A DNA stretch of 64,000 nt from Pseudomonadales bacterium (GCA_041395665.1 JAWLAB010000001.1:1-64000), one strand, 5' to 3'. Positions 34,336 to 43,920 are shown, counted from the first letter of the stretch. Translations and numbers: made by a program. Notes: a model not told the origin generated them from the sequence alone.

Positions 34336-35031
34336 ATGACAACCACTCACACTTCTATCCTGCAAGCGATTCATCTCGGCAAAACTGTCAGTACAGCAAC
34401 GGAAGAATTGGTACTGCTGCAGGACATTAATTTTGCTGTTCACGCTGGCGATAGTGTGGCTATTGTCGGCACATCGGGCTCTGGTAAATCCACCTTGCTC
34501 GGCCTGCTAGCTGGGCTGGACACACCAACTAGCGGCGACATCCAAATCGAAGGATGCTCTCTGCTCGTCCTCAGCGAGGAAGACAAGGCGCTACTGCGCG
34601 CAGAAAAAGTCGGCTTCGTCTTTCAAAATTTCCAGCTGCTTTCCTCGTTGACGGCTTTAGAGAATGTGATGCTGCCACTGGAATTACGAGCCAGTGGCAT
34701 ACCATGCGAGCAGCAGGCGCGCGATTTTTTGACGCGTGTTGGGCTGGAGCAGCGCCTGCATCACTACCCGCGCACACTGTCTGGTGGCGAGCAGCAGCGT
34801 GTTGCCATCGCCCGCGCTTTTGCTGGGCAGCCTGCCATCCTGTTTGCCGACGAGCCCACGGGTAACCTCGACAGCAAAACCGCCCAGCAGATTGCCGATC
34901 TTTTGTTTTCCCTCAATCAACACAGCGGCACGACCCTCATCCTCGTCACTCACGATGAACGCCTCGCAGCACGCTGCAATCATCAATGGCGAATGGAAGG
35001 TGGCCAATTATCAGCGGTCAGCTCGTCATGA
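34336..35031 (+). CDS. ybbA: ABC transporter ATP-binding protein YbbA (LolD/MacB type)
   Basis: A 231-residue ATPase of the MacB/LolD family. Walker A GTSGSGKSTLL (around 48-58), Q-loop FQNFQLLSSLTALEN, signature LSGGEQQRVAIARAF and Walker B ILFADEPTGNLDS are intact. It pairs with the permease YbbP, whose start overlaps its stop (ATGA), so the two are translationally coupled. The substrate of YbbA-YbbP is not established. Confidence 0.93.
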   Translation: MTTTHTSILQAIHLGKTVSTATEELVLLQDINFAVHAGDSVAIVGTSGSGKSTLLGLLAGLDTPTSGDIQIEGCSLLVLSEEDKALLRAEKVGFVFQNFQLLSSLTALENVMLPLELRASGIPCEQQARDFLTRVGLEQRLHHYPRTLSGGEQQRVAIARAFAGQPAILFADEPTGNLDSKTAQQIADLLFSLNQHSGTTLILVTHDERLAARCNHQWRMEGGQLSAVSSS

Positions 35032-37541
35032 AATATGGTGCTCTTGCTTGGCGCAGCCTACTGCGTGAATGGCGCAGCGGTGAGCTCGCTCTGCTATTTA
35101 TGGCGTTGGTATTGGGCGTGGCGATAGTGACTGGCATTGACTTATTTGCCAATCGTTTGCAGAAGGCATTGGTGGGCGAAGCCAGCGTTTACTTGGGCGC
35201 TGATCGCGTGGTGCAATTGGGAGACGCGCTGCCTACCGCACATTTGGAACGCGCACGACAACTTGGGCTGCAAACCGCTGAGACCATCTTATTTCCCACC
35301 ATGGTTTACCCCACTGTAGCCAGCACTACATCCAATAATAGTGATCGCTCAGTTTTAGCGTCGCTCAAAGCGGTCTCCACCAACTACCCATTACGCGGCA
35401 CGCTAGAAGTACGGGACGCTCGCCACCAAACGCTCGCCGTACAACACGGCCCTTCAACAGGCACGGCATGGGTAGACGCTAACATCTTGAATCAATTGAA
35501 TTTACCGTTAGGTGCAACACTTGATATCGGTAACCGCTCATTCGTCATCGACCAAGTGCTGACCCGTGAGGGCGATTCGGGCAATAGCTTTTACGGCATG
35601 GGCATGCGCGTGATGATCAATGCTGCTGACTTACCCTCTACTGGGCTCATCATCCCAGGCAGTCGCGCCGAATACCGCTACTTATTCACGGGTGACACCA
35701 CCGTACTGGACAGCTATTTCGCTTGGCTCAAGCCTCAATTACCGCTAGGCGCGCGCATCATCACCCTGCATGACAACCAGCCGGGCATCGCTACGGCACT
35801 CGACAAAGCCGCACTATTTTTGCGCTTGGCAGGCAGCCTCGGCGTATTGTTGGCTGCGCTCGCTGCCGCTTTTGCTGCACAGCGCTACAGCCATCGTCAT
35901 GCCGACGCCATCGCCGTACTCAAAACACTCGGTGCCACACGCCGGCAAATTCTCTGGCTGCAATTCTGGCAATTGACTGCGCTGTGGCTACTGGCAACGC
36001 TCTGTGGTTTTTTGCCTGCTCTGCTGTTGGAGAAAGCCTTTTTCAGCGTAATGGGCAACTGGATTCCTACCAACCTTCCATCCACTGGCTGGCAACCGTT
36101 TGCGATGGGTGCAGTCACCAGTTTGATTTGTTTGCTAGCTTTTACCGTACCGTCCTTTGCGCACTTAGCCAGCACACCGCCATGGCGCGCGCTGCGTAGC
36201 AACCCTAATAACTCGCGTAACTTTTCAGTTTTATGGCCCGCCATTCCCGGCGTTGCAGCGCTGCTATTGCTGTATAGCCGCAGTTTTATACTGGCCACTT
36301 TATTGATTGCTGGCACATTGGCGCTGATTGTTTTCACGGGATTGATCGGCTGGTTGCTGCTGCGCGCTGGTCGCCAACTCAGCCAGCGCGCAGGTAGCTA
36401 CTGGCGCTTAGGTATCGCGAATGTCTTGCGCCAGCAGTGGCTGTCTCTGCTGCAAATTGCCATCTTCGGCACTGGTTTTATGCTGCTCGCTGTCATGGTG
36501 CTGATTCGCAGTTCATTGCTCAGTGAATGGCGTATGCAAATTCCCGACAAAGCGCCCAATGTTTTTCTGATCAATATAGCGCCAGAAGATGTCGCACCAC
36601 TGCAAACCGCGCTTCACGGCATTCAACTTACGCCTGCCGCGTTTTACCCCATGGTGCGCGGGCGATTGAGCACCATCAACGGTCAACGCGCCACCGATTT
36701 ATTTGACGAGAGTATCAGTGCCGTCTACCGCGATCTCAACTTGAGTTGGAGCCGCGAATTGCCCATGGGCAACGCCATCACACAAGGTCACTGGCCCACT
36801 GCAAACACAACCACCGCACCCGTTTCTGTTGAGCAAGGGCTCGCTAAAAAATTACACCTGCAACTGGGCGACAAACTGGCTTTTACCATCGCAGGCAACA
36901 CGCTCACTGCCGAAGTTGCCAGTATTCGCTCCGTGGATTGGGACAGAATGACACCCAATTTTTATTTTCTCTTTCCACCGGGCGTGCTGGATTCATCACC
37001 GCAATTCAGTGCCACTTGGATGACCAGCCTCTACCGCAGCGAAGTACAAGAGACGGCACTCAGCCATTTATTGCGCCAATACCCCACCGTCACGGCATAC
37101 CCTGTTGACGATCTACTCGCGCGCATACAAACCATCATTCAACGCGTTGGTTTCGCCGTCGAAATTATCCTGCTACTGATTTTGACAGCAGGGCTGCTGG
37201 TGCTGTTCGCCTGCTTGCGTGCCAGCATCGATCAAAAACTTCACGAGAGCGCACTGCTACGCACGCTGGGTGCAAAACGCAGCTTGATATTGGGAAGCCT
37301 ATTTGTTGAGTTTGCCGCTATTGGCGGCATCGCTGGCTTGTTAGCAGTCATCGGCGCAGAACTAACCACATGGGCACTGCAAGTGTTCTTGTTCAAAATG
37401 GTAGCCGTTGCGCATCCGTGGTTATGGCTTGCCGTACCGGTGCTATCCACAGTATTCATTGCCTCCACCGGCACAGCTTTTTGTTATCGCGTGCTGGCAA
37501 CACCACCCATGTTGGTTCTGCGTGAAACGGGGCAACAGTAA
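35028..37541 (+). CDS. ybbP: ABC transporter permease YbbP (FtsX/MacB fold)
   Basis: An 837-residue large permease with two FtsX-like modules. Membrane helices lie at the N-terminus (about 18-40), around 270-420, around 470-510 and in the C-terminal group (about 725-830), with large periplasmic domains in between. SYWRLGIANVLRQQWLSLLQI and LHESALLRTLGAKRSLIL are coupling-helix segments typical of the family. ATG at 35028 overlaps the ybbA stop by 4 bases. YbbAP is thought to work with the periplasmic esterase TesA, whose gene is divergent here. Confidence 0.92.
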   Translation: MKYGALAWRSLLREWRSGELALLFMALVLGVAIVTGIDLFANRLQKALVGEASVYLGADRVVQLGDALPTAHLERARQLGLQTAETILFPTMVYPTVASTTSNNSDRSVLASLKAVSTNYPLRGTLEVRDARHQTLAVQHGPSTGTAWVDANILNQLNLPLGATLDIGNRSFVIDQVLTREGDSGNSFYGMGMRVMINAADLPSTGLIIPGSRAEYRYLFTGDTTVLDSYFAWLKPQLPLGARIITLHDNQPGIATALDKAALFLRLAGSLGVLLAALAAAFAAQRYSHRHADAIAVLKTLGATRRQILWLQFWQLTALWLLATLCGFLPALLLEKAFFSVMGNWIPTNLPSTGWQPFAMGAVTSLICLLAFTVPSFAHLASTPPWRALRSNPNNSRNFSVLWPAIPGVAALLLLYSRSFILATLLIAGTLALIVFTGLIGWLLLRAGRQLSQRAGSYWRLGIANVLRQQWLSLLQIAIFGTGFMLLAVMVLIRSSLLSEWRMQIPDKAPNVFLINIAPEDVAPLQTALHGIQLTPAAFYPMVRGRLSTINGQRATDLFDESISAVYRDLNLSWSRELPMGNAITQGHWPTANTTTAPVSVEQGLAKKLHLQLGDKLAFTIAGNTLTAEVASIRSVDWDRMTPNFYFLFPPGVLDSSPQFSATWMTSLYRSEVQETALSHLLRQYPTVTAYPVDDLLARIQTIIQRVGFAVEIILLLILTAGLLVLFACLRASIDQKLHESALLRTLGAKRSLILGSLFVEFAAIGGIAGLLAVIGAELTTWALQVFLFKMVAVAHPWLWLAVPVLSTVFIASTGTAFCYRVLATPPMLVLRETGQQ

Positions 37542-37570
37542 TTATCAGGTAACGCCGCCTAATCATTATT

Positions 37571-37599
37571 TTGCTCACAGCGTACGATTCCATTATCCT
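37571..37599 (+). promoter_or_regulatory. Predicted promoter of zapG
   Basis: TTGCTC (37571-37576), a 17-base spacer, then TATCCT (37594-37599). The zapG start codon is 50 bp downstream. Spacing is ideal; each box has about four of six consensus bases. Confidence 0.5.
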
Positions 37600-37648
37600 C
37601 ACAACACATTCTGTTTATTTTAAATTGATTAATTTTTGGAGTAGCACA

Positions 37649-38101
37649 ATGGATATCAACCTAACGGATACAACACTGATTGCTCTATGCAGTGGATTGA
37701 TTGGTATTGCGATTGGCGTTATGGCAACACGCTTACTGAAGCCTCGCAGCCAGCAACAAATGGAAGCACAACTACAAGAAGCCGAACAAAAATCACAAAA
37801 ACAAAATGCGCAGATTGCCGAGCACTTTTCTCATACAGCGTCACTCGTCAGCAACCTTACGCGTAACTACCGTGATCTGCATGACTATTTAGCCTCTAGC
37901 GCGCAACAACTCGGCAATATTGATATTCAACCTATGCTGCAGAAAGACAACCCTTCTGCTCCCATTTTAGGGCAAGGCGTTGTTATCAACCCACCATTGG
38001 ATTATTCACCGCAAAGCAGCAACACGCTGAGCGAAGCTTACGGTTTGCGTGATGAGCAAGCTGAAAAAAACTCACCGCCTAACGCTTATAGCGGTTCATA
38101 A
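37649..38101 (+). CDS. zapG: Z-ring associated/envelope protein ZapG (YhcB, DUF1043)
   Basis: A 150-residue DUF1043 protein. One N-terminal membrane helix with IALCSGLIGIAIGVMATRLL (residues ~10-29) leads into a glutamine-rich coiled coil (about 30-65) containing the signature FSHTASLVSNLTRNYRDLHDYL near residues 71-92, then a disordered tail. YhcB/ZapG links cell division with cell-envelope growth in E. coli. ATG at 37649 follows a GGAG site. The gene is followed by a strong terminator. Confidence 0.88.
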   Translation: MDINLTDTTLIALCSGLIGIAIGVMATRLLKPRSQQQMEAQLQEAEQKSQKQNAQIAEHFSHTASLVSNLTRNYRDLHDYLASSAQQLGNIDIQPMLQKDNPSAPILGQGVVINPPLDYSPQSSNTLSEAYGLRDEQAEKNSPPNAYSGS

Positions 38102-38120
38102 ATAATTATTTTCAGCAATA

Positions 38121-38147
38121 AAAAAGGCACCCTAAAGGTGCCTTTTT
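38121..38147. terminator. Bidirectional terminator between zapG and the aminotransferase gene
   Basis: An 11-bp perfect stem AAAAAGGCACC (38121-38131) with GGTGCCTTTTT (38137-38147) and a CTAAA loop. The A and T tracts make it work in either direction. It sits between two converging genes. Confidence 0.9.
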
Positions 38148-38170
38148 ACTTTCCGTTTTGCTAAACCATT

Positions 38171-39346
38171 TTATGCCGCTGCGTAAGCTGTCATTGCTGC
38201 AGCCACCGCTTTACCTGAGTTAATCGGCGCGTTCATGGAAGATAAAACTGCATCCAAAGCACCCAAAAACAGCAGCACATTTTTCTGTGAACAACCAAAA
38301 CCCATCAAACCGACACGCCATACTTTACCGGCCAAATCACCAAGACCCGCGCCGATCTCTAAGCTATAAGTTTCTAGCAAAGCTTTACGAACAACTGCTT
38401 CATCAATACCTTCAGGCACAGTAATTACATTCAATTGCGGCAGACGCTCGCCCACTGGCACGATTAATTGCAAGCCCATTGCTTCTGCGCCTGCTACCAA
38501 TGCATTGTGATGCAGCGTGTGACGCGCCCACGCATTTTCCAAGCCTTCTTCTTTCAGAATTACCAAAGACTCGTGCAGTGCGTACAAGGCATTAATCGGT
38601 GCGGTGTGGTGATAAGCGCGTTTACCGGATCCCCAATAACCCATCACCAAATTCATATCTAAAAACCAACTCTGCACTTTGGAGCTGCGTTTGCTGAATG
38701 CTTCAACAGCACGATCGCTGAAACTAACAGGCGACAAACCAGGCGTGCAAGACAAGCATTTTTGTGATCCAGAATAAACTGCATCAATACCCCAATCATC
38801 AACGCGCAATTCGCTACCACCTAAGGAGGTGACGGCATCAACAATCGTCAGGCAATTGTATTTTCTGGCAATTTCGCACAGCGTTTTCGCATCTGACATA
38901 ACGCCCGTTGAAGTTTCGGCGTGAACAAAAGCTACAACTTTTGCATCAGGATTCGCCTTCAGTGCATCTTCTAATTTTTGCGGGTCAACCGCGCGACCCC
39001 ATGGATCCATCACCATGACCGCCGTTGCGCCACAACGCTCAACATTTTCTTTCATGCGCCCGCCGAACACACCATTTTGGCAAATGATGACTTTATCGCC
39101 AGGCTGAACGAGATTAACGAAAGTTGCTTCCATGCCAGCAGAACCTGGCGCAGAAATCGGCAGCGTCAGACTATTTTTTGTCTGCATGGCGTACTGCATC
39201 AAATGCTTAATTTCATCCATTAAATGAATGAATGAGGGATCAAGGTGACCGATGGTTGGCCTAGCCATCGCCTCTAGTACGCGAGGGTCTACATCTGAAG
39301 GGCCTGGCCCCAAGAGTGTTCTTACCGGTGGATGGAAAGATTTCAT
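38171..39346 (-). CDS. Alanine-glyoxylate / serine-glyoxylate type PLP aminotransferase
   Basis: A 391-residue class V aminotransferase of the AGT/SGAT family, which transfers an amino group from alanine or serine to glyoxylate or a similar keto acid. Visible features are LGPGPSDVDPRVLEAMARP at the N-terminus, SAPGSAGMEATFVNL, VDAVTSLGG and the Schiff-base lysine in YSGSQKCLSCTPGLSP. ATG at 39346 follows a strong AGGAGGTG site. It lies alone just downstream of the alpha operon. Donor specificity cannot be settled by reading. Confidence 0.88.
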   Translation of the reverse strand: MKSFHPPVRTLLGPGPSDVDPRVLEAMARPTIGHLDPSFIHLMDEIKHLMQYAMQTKNSLTLPISAPGSAGMEATFVNLVQPGDKVIICQNGVFGGRMKENVERCGATAVMVMDPWGRAVDPQKLEDALKANPDAKVVAFVHAETSTGVMSDAKTLCEIARKYNCLTIVDAVTSLGGSELRVDDWGIDAVYSGSQKCLSCTPGLSPVSFSDRAVEAFSKRSSKVQSWFLDMNLVMGYWGSGKRAYHHTAPINALYALHESLVILKEEGLENAWARHTLHHNALVAGAEAMGLQLIVPVGERLPQLNVITVPEGIDEAVVRKALLETYSLEIGAGLGDLAGKVWRVGLMGFGCSQKNVLLFLGALDAVLSSMNAPINSGKAVAAAMTAYAAA

Positions 39347-39392
39347 GGCAAGCACCTCCTAGGCGACATCAAAAAGACAGGAGTTTGGAGCG

Positions 39393-39420
39393 AAAAAATG
39401 CTGCGAATTTATTCCGCAGC
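39393..39420 (-). terminator. Terminator of the alpha operon, overlapping the rplQ stop codon
   Basis: On the minus strand GCTGCGGAAT pairs with ATTCGCAGC (8-bp stem with one G-T pair, spanning 39400-39420), followed by ATTTTTT (complement of 39393-39399). The rplQ stop codon lies within the loop side of the stem, so the hairpin is part coding. Confidence 0.8.
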
Positions 39421-39816
39421 GTCTTCTGTATTAACGATTTCGCTCGCTTTAACTTTCTCAGGACGATTTACCAGCTCAACATAAGCCATTGGGGCTTTGT
39501 CACCGGTACGGAAACCGCATTTCACAATACGCAGATAGCCGCCTGGGCGAGCGTTGTAGCGTGGACCGATTTCTGAAAATAATTTTCCAACAACTTCTTT
39601 GCTACGCAAACGGCTGAATGCCAAGCGACGATTAGCAACACTGTCTTGCTTGCCCAAAGTGATCAAAGGCTCAGCAACGCGGCGCAGCTCTTTAGCTTTT
39701 GGCAAAGTGGTTTTGATGATTTCGTGTTCCAATAATGAAGCCGCCATATTGCGAAACATGGCTGAACGATGTGAGCTCGTGCGGTTAAGTTGTCTGCCGC
39801 TAAGTCTGTGACGCAT
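39409..39816 (-). CDS. rplQ: 50S ribosomal protein L17
   Basis: L17, 135 residues, located near the peptide exit tunnel. The N-terminus MRHRLSGRQLNRTSSHRSAM and GYLRIVKCGFRTGDKAPMAY are diagnostic. It is the last gene of the alpha operon, downstream of rpoA, and its stop lies inside the operon terminator. The C-terminal tail (about residues 117-135) is acidic and variable as usual. Confidence 0.98.
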   Translation of the reverse strand: MRHRLSGRQLNRTSSHRSAMFRNMAASLLEHEIIKTTLPKAKELRRVAEPLITLGKQDSVANRRLAFSRLRSKEVVGKLFSEIGPRYNARPGGYLRIVKCGFRTGDKAPMAYVELVNRPEKVKASEIVNTEDAAE

Positions 39817-39855
39817 GATAATTACCTTCTGGTGCGCGGTATTACTAAATCAAAA

Positions 39856-40863
39856 TTAGGCTGTTGCCTTGTTTTCGTTATGGGAACTAGCTGGTGGCCA
39901 GTTCTCAAGTCGCATTCCTAGAGACAAACCGCGCGATGCAAGAATGTCTTTTATTTCAGTAAGCGATTTTTTACCTAAATTAGGCGTTTTCAGTAACTCA
40001 ACTTCAGTACGCTGAATCAAGTCACCAATACGATAAATATTTTCTGCCTTCAAACAATTTGCTGAGCGAACTGTCAACTCTAAATCTTCAACAGGGCGTA
40101 ACAATAACGGATCAACAGACTCTTGCTGCTTCGCTGGTCTCGTCTGCCTTTCACTTTCTAAATCAACAAAAACGGCTAACTGTTGCTGCAGAATCGTTGC
40201 AGCGCGGCGAATGGCTTCCTCAGGATTGATTGTTCCGTTGGTCTCCATGTCGATAATCAGCTTATCCAAGTCTGTACGCTGCTCAACACGAGCGCTTTCG
40301 ACTGTATACGAGATACGAACAATAGGACTGAACGACGCATCTAACTGCAAACGACCGATAGTCTTATTATCATCTTCATTTGCTGCATGAACATCTGCAG
40401 GTTGGTAACCGATACCGCGGGCAACAATCAGGCGCATACTAACAGCGGATGAAGCATTGTTAATATGGCACAGTACATGGTCAGGATTTTTAATCTCAAC
40501 ATCAGCATCCGTCTGAATATCAGCGGCCGTTACTGCGCCAGCGCCTTTTTTATTCAGCGTAATAACTGCACGGTCTTTATTACCATGCATGACAACAGCC
40601 ACGCCTTTCAGGTTCAATAAAACCTCAATGACATCTTCTTGTACGCCAGCAATCGTGCTGAATTCATGGAGCACGCCATCAATTTCGACTTCAACAATTG
40701 CACAGCCTGGCATAGAGGACAATAGAATGCGACGAAGTGCATTACCCAATGTATGACCAAAACCGCGCTCTAAAGGCTCAAGCACCACTTTTGCGCGAGT
40801 TGAAGATACTTGTTGAACATCAATATGTTTTGGCGTCAACAATTCAGTAGCAGAGCTTTGCAT
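39856..40863 (-). CDS. rpoA: DNA-directed RNA polymerase alpha subunit
   Basis: RNA polymerase alpha, 335 residues. The N-terminal dimerisation domain (about 20-235) contains EPLERGFGHTLGNALRRILL, and the C-terminal domain (about 255-320), joined by a flexible linker, contains the UP-element and activator contact RSANCLKAENIYRIGDLI with the conserved arginine equivalent to E. coli Arg265. The gene lies between rpsD and rplQ as in all gammaproteobacteria. Confidence 0.99.
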   Translation of the reverse strand: MQSSATELLTPKHIDVQQVSSTRAKVVLEPLERGFGHTLGNALRRILLSSMPGCAIVEVEIDGVLHEFSTIAGVQEDVIEVLLNLKGVAVVMHGNKDRAVITLNKKGAGAVTAADIQTDADVEIKNPDHVLCHINNASSAVSMRLIVARGIGYQPADVHAANEDDNKTIGRLQLDASFSPIVRISYTVESARVEQRTDLDKLIIDMETNGTINPEEAIRRAATILQQQLAVFVDLESERQTRPAKQQESVDPLLLRPVEDLELTVRSANCLKAENIYRIGDLIQRTEVELLKTPNLGKKSLTEIKDILASRGLSLGMRLENWPPASSHNENKATA

Positions 40864-40879
40864 GAAAAATTCCCAGCAA

Positions 40880-41500
40880 TTATTTCGAGTAAAGTTCGAT
40901 GATTAAACTTTCATTAATTTCTGATGAAAGATCGCTACGATCCGGAATGCGCTTGAACTGGCCTTCCATTTTTTCAGCATTCAGCTCTATCCATTCGGAC
41001 TGGCCTCGCTGAGCGGCGATATTCATAGAGGACTGTATACGCAATTGATTTTTGCTTTTTTCACGCACGGAAACAGTGCTGCCAGGCTGAACTTGGAAAG
41101 ATGGCACATTGACAGTGCTGCCATTTACAGCGATCGCTTTGTGCGAAACTAGCTGACGAGCTTCAGCACGAGTAGCACCAAACCCCATACGGTACACGAC
41201 ATTATCCAGTCTGCATTCTAATAAACGCAGTAAGTTCTCACCGGCATTGCCTTTGCGACGGGCAGCCTCTGCGTAGTAACCACGAAATTGTTTTTCAAGA
41301 ACACCATAAATGCGGCGCACTTTTTGTTTCTCTCGCAGCTGTACGCCATAATCGGACAAACGGCCACGACGCACGCCGTGTTGACCAGGAGCTGTCTCAA
41401 CTTTGCACTTAGCATCCAGCGGCTTTACGCCACTTTTCAGCATCAGGTCAGTGCCCTCTCTACGCGACAACTTGCACTTAGGTCCAATATATCTTGCCAT
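40880..41500 (-). CDS. rpsD: 30S ribosomal protein S4
   Basis: S4, a primary 16S rRNA-binding assembly protein; in E. coli it is also the translational repressor of the alpha operon. The 206 residues include MARYIGPKCKLSRREGTDL, GQHGVRRGRLSDYGVQL and the S4 RNA-binding domain (about 95-160, RLDNVVYRMGFGATRAEARQ). It is the zinc-less form, with no N-terminal cysteine cluster. It lies 17 bp upstream of rpoA. Confidence 0.98.
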   Translation of the reverse strand: MARYIGPKCKLSRREGTDLMLKSGVKPLDAKCKVETAPGQHGVRRGRLSDYGVQLREKQKVRRIYGVLEKQFRGYYAEAARRKGNAGENLLRLLECRLDNVVYRMGFGATRAEARQLVSHKAIAVNGSTVNVPSFQVQPGSTVSVREKSKNQLRIQSSMNIAAQRGQSEWIELNAEKMEGQFKRIPDRSDLSSEINESLIIELYSK

Positions 41501-41536
41501 TAAAACAGCCTCTTAAATTCTTTTACTATCCAAAGG

Positions 41537-41932
41537 TTAAACACGGCGTCTTTTAGGAGGACGGCATCCGTTATGAGGAATCGGCGTCACATCCACGATA
41601 GATCCAATTTTGTAGCCACAGTTATTCAATGCACGCACCGCAGACTCTCTACCAGGGCCCGGCCCTTTAACTTCGACATCTAAGTTTTTCAAGCCATATT
41701 CTTGTGCAGCAATACCCGCACGCTCAGCTGCAACCTGCGCAGCAAAAGGTGTACTTTTACGCGACCCACGAAAACCCGAGCCACCCGAAGTTGCCCAGCT
41801 CAGAGCATTACCCTGACGATCTGTAATTGTCACGATAGTGTTATTGAATGATGCGTAAATATGCGCAACACCATCCACTACGGTTTTTTTGACTTTTTTA
41901 CGCGTTTTTGCTGCTGCCGATGGCTTTGCCAT
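41537..41932 (-). CDS. rpsK: 30S ribosomal protein S11
   Basis: S11 of the 30S platform, 131 residues. VVDGVAHIYASFNNTIVTIT and the C-terminal DVTPIPHNGCRPPKRRRV are universal signatures. In E. coli an isoaspartate forms near the asparagine of the PHNG motif, which is present here. It lies between rpsM and rpsD. Confidence 0.99.
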   Translation of the reverse strand: MAKPSAAAKTRKKVKKTVVDGVAHIYASFNNTIVTITDRQGNALSWATSGGSGFRGSRKSTPFAAQVAAERAGIAAQEYGLKNLDVEVKGPGPGRESAVRALNNCGYKIGSIVDVTPIPHNGCRPPKRRRV

Positions 41933-41975
41933 ATCTCTCTCGCCTAACTAACTGTTGCTTACGCTTTAAATAGAA

Positions 41976-42332
41976 TTATTTCTTAATTGCTTTGCGTGGT
42001 CCTTTACGGGTACGCGCGTTCGTCTTAGTGCGCTGCCCGCGAACAGGCAGGCCTTTACGATGGCGCAGGCCTCTATAGCACCCTAAATCCATCAAACGCT
42101 TGATGCTCATACTCACTTCACGGCGAAGATCACCTTCAACGGTCTGCTTAGCCACTTCCGCTCGCAAAGACTCAACCTGAGCTTCCGTCAAAGAACCCAT
42201 CTTTGCAGATTCTGCTACGCCAGAAGCAGCACAAATATCTTTCGCACGAGTACGACCAATACCATAGATATAGGTCAGTGCAATAACTGTGTGTTTGTTA
42301 TCAGGTACATTGACACCGGCAATACGCGCCAT
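41976..42332 (-). CDS. rpsM: 30S ribosomal protein S13
   Basis: S13 of the 30S head, 118 residues, which contacts the P-site tRNA and forms bridge B1 with L5. MARIAGVNVPDNKHTVIALT and the basic C-terminus GLPVRGQRTKTNARTRKGPR are diagnostic. It is the first gene of the alpha operon, about 107 bp after rpmJ. Confidence 0.99.
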   Translation of the reverse strand: MARIAGVNVPDNKHTVIALTYIYGIGRTRAKDICAASGVAESAKMGSLTEAQVESLRAEVAKQTVEGDLRREVSMSIKRLMDLGCYRGLRHRKGLPVRGQRTKTNARTRKGPRKAIKK

Positions 42333-42439
42333 TATTTTAAAACTCCAAACAAAATCAAATAATTAGAGAAAACTTTGCCCCTACAGCACCGATACGCTTG
42401 TTCAAGGGGGCGCTAGGGTACTCTCGACCAAAAGTTAAA

Positions 42440-42556
42440 TCAACCTTGGCGCTGTTTGTGGCGCGGCTCCACATTACAGATAACACGAACTACGCCTTTG
42501 CGGCGAACCAGTTTGCAACCACGACAAACCTTTTTTACAGAAGCTCTAACTTTCAC
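42440..42556 (-). CDS. rpmJ: 50S ribosomal protein L36
   Basis: A 38-residue zinc-ribbon protein near the 50S L7/L12 base. The sequence starts MKVRASVKKVCRGCKL and ends EPRHKQRQG. The zinc ligands Cys11, Cys14, Cys27 and His33 are all present (the C+ form). The start codon is GTG (complement of 42554-42556). It lies between secY and rpsM, the normal end of the spc operon. Confidence 0.96.
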   Translation of the reverse strand: MKVRASVKKVCRGCKLVRRKGVVRVICNVEPRHKQRQG

Positions 42557-42597
42557 GACTTTATCTCTCCAACCTCTAGGTTAATGCACTTATGGAT

Positions 42598-43914
42598 TCA
42601 ACTATTACCATAATTTTTCAAATTTGCTTTTTTAAGCAATGTATCGTACTGCGCTGACATCAAGTGTGACTGCACTTGTGCCATAAAATCCATTACTACA
42701 ACCACAACAATCAATAATGAGGTACCACCCAAGTAAAACGGCACATTAAATGCCATCACCAAACCTTGTGGAATCAGACATACCACCGTCATATAAACAG
42801 CACCAACAACAGTTAAGCGTGTTAATACATTATCGATATACTTTGCCGTGTATTCCCCCGGTCTAATACCAGGAACGTAGGCGCCACCTTTTTTCAAATT
42901 CTCAGCAACTTCACGCGGGTTAAACATTAACGCTGTATAAAAAAAGCAGAAAAACACAATCAAAACGGTAAAAAATAAAATATTTAATGGCTGACCCGGA
43001 CCAATCCATAACGCGACATCTTGCAACCATTCAAAGCCAGGTCGCTGACCAAACATTTGTGCAATTGTCGCCGGAAATAACAGCAAACTGCTGGCAAAAA
43101 TTGCTGGAATAACTCCACCCATATTCACCTTCAATGGGAGATGAGTGCTTTGTCCCTGATAAACCTTACGGCCGACTTGTCTGCGCGCATAGTTAACTGC
43201 AATTTTACGCTGACCTCTTTCTATATAAACAATGCCGTAAATTAATGCAGGTACGCCTACAGCAAGCCCAAGAAGTAACACAACATTCAAATCACCTTGG
43301 CGCGCCTGCTCTAAAGATTGAGCAACAGCCGCAGGCAAACCTGCAACAATACCCGCAAAAATAAGCATCGAAACACCGTTTCCAATTCCACGCTCTGTAA
43401 TTTGCTCACCCAACCACATCATGAACATAGCGCCGGTAATCAACGAAACAGTAGCGAGCAAATAGACACTCATGTTTACCGAGTAGAGCGCATTCTGCCC
43501 AGCCAAACTACTTACCATCCCAAACGCCTGCAGAGTCGCAAGTGCAACCGTTCCGTAACGCGTGTACTGGCTAATTTTTCTCTGACCTTGCTGTCCTTCT
43601 TTCTTCAGCTGCTCTAACTGTGGCATCACCGAGGAAAGCAACTGGATAATAATAGACGCTGAGATGTAGGGCATCACGCCGAGCGCCAATACGCTCATAC
43701 GCTCTAAAGCGCCACCAGAAAACATATTGGCCATGCCAAATATCGTGTTCTGTGTCTGGCTAAAAATACTTTCCAGCTGGGTAGGGTTGATTCCAGGTAC
43801 AGGTATATGACTGCCAACTCTGTAAACAATAATCGCCAACAAAAGAAATTTGAGTCGAGTCCACAGCTCACCCAAACCTTTTTGATTTGCCATCATTGCT
43901 GGTGAATTGGCCAC
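42598..43914 (-). CDS. secY: Protein translocase subunit SecY
   Basis: The channel-forming subunit of SecYEG, 438 residues with ten membrane segments. IPVPGINPTQLESIF, the plug/helix-2 region MFSGGALERMSVLALGVMPY and FNPREVAENLKKGGAYVPGI (cytoplasmic loop C5 region) are conserved. The start appears to be GTG at 43914, just after rplO, with a GAGGAAT site overlapping the rplO stop; ATG codons six and seven positions later are alternatives. SecA is encoded about 18 kb away. Confidence 0.98.
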   Translation of the reverse strand: MANSPAMMANQKGLGELWTRLKFLLLAIIVYRVGSHIPVPGINPTQLESIFSQTQNTIFGMANMFSGGALERMSVLALGVMPYISASIIIQLLSSVMPQLEQLKKEGQQGQRKISQYTRYGTVALATLQAFGMVSSLAGQNALYSVNMSVYLLATVSLITGAMFMMWLGEQITERGIGNGVSMLIFAGIVAGLPAAVAQSLEQARQGDLNVVLLLGLAVGVPALIYGIVYIERGQRKIAVNYARRQVGRKVYQGQSTHLPLKVNMGGVIPAIFASSLLLFPATIAQMFGQRPGFEWLQDVALWIGPGQPLNILFFTVLIVFFCFFYTALMFNPREVAENLKKGGAYVPGIRPGEYTAKYIDNVLTRLTVVGAVYMTVVCLIPQGLVMAFNVPFYLGGTSLLIVVVVVMDFMAQVQSHLMSAQYDTLLKKANLKNYGNS

Positions 43915-43920
43915 AGTAAA

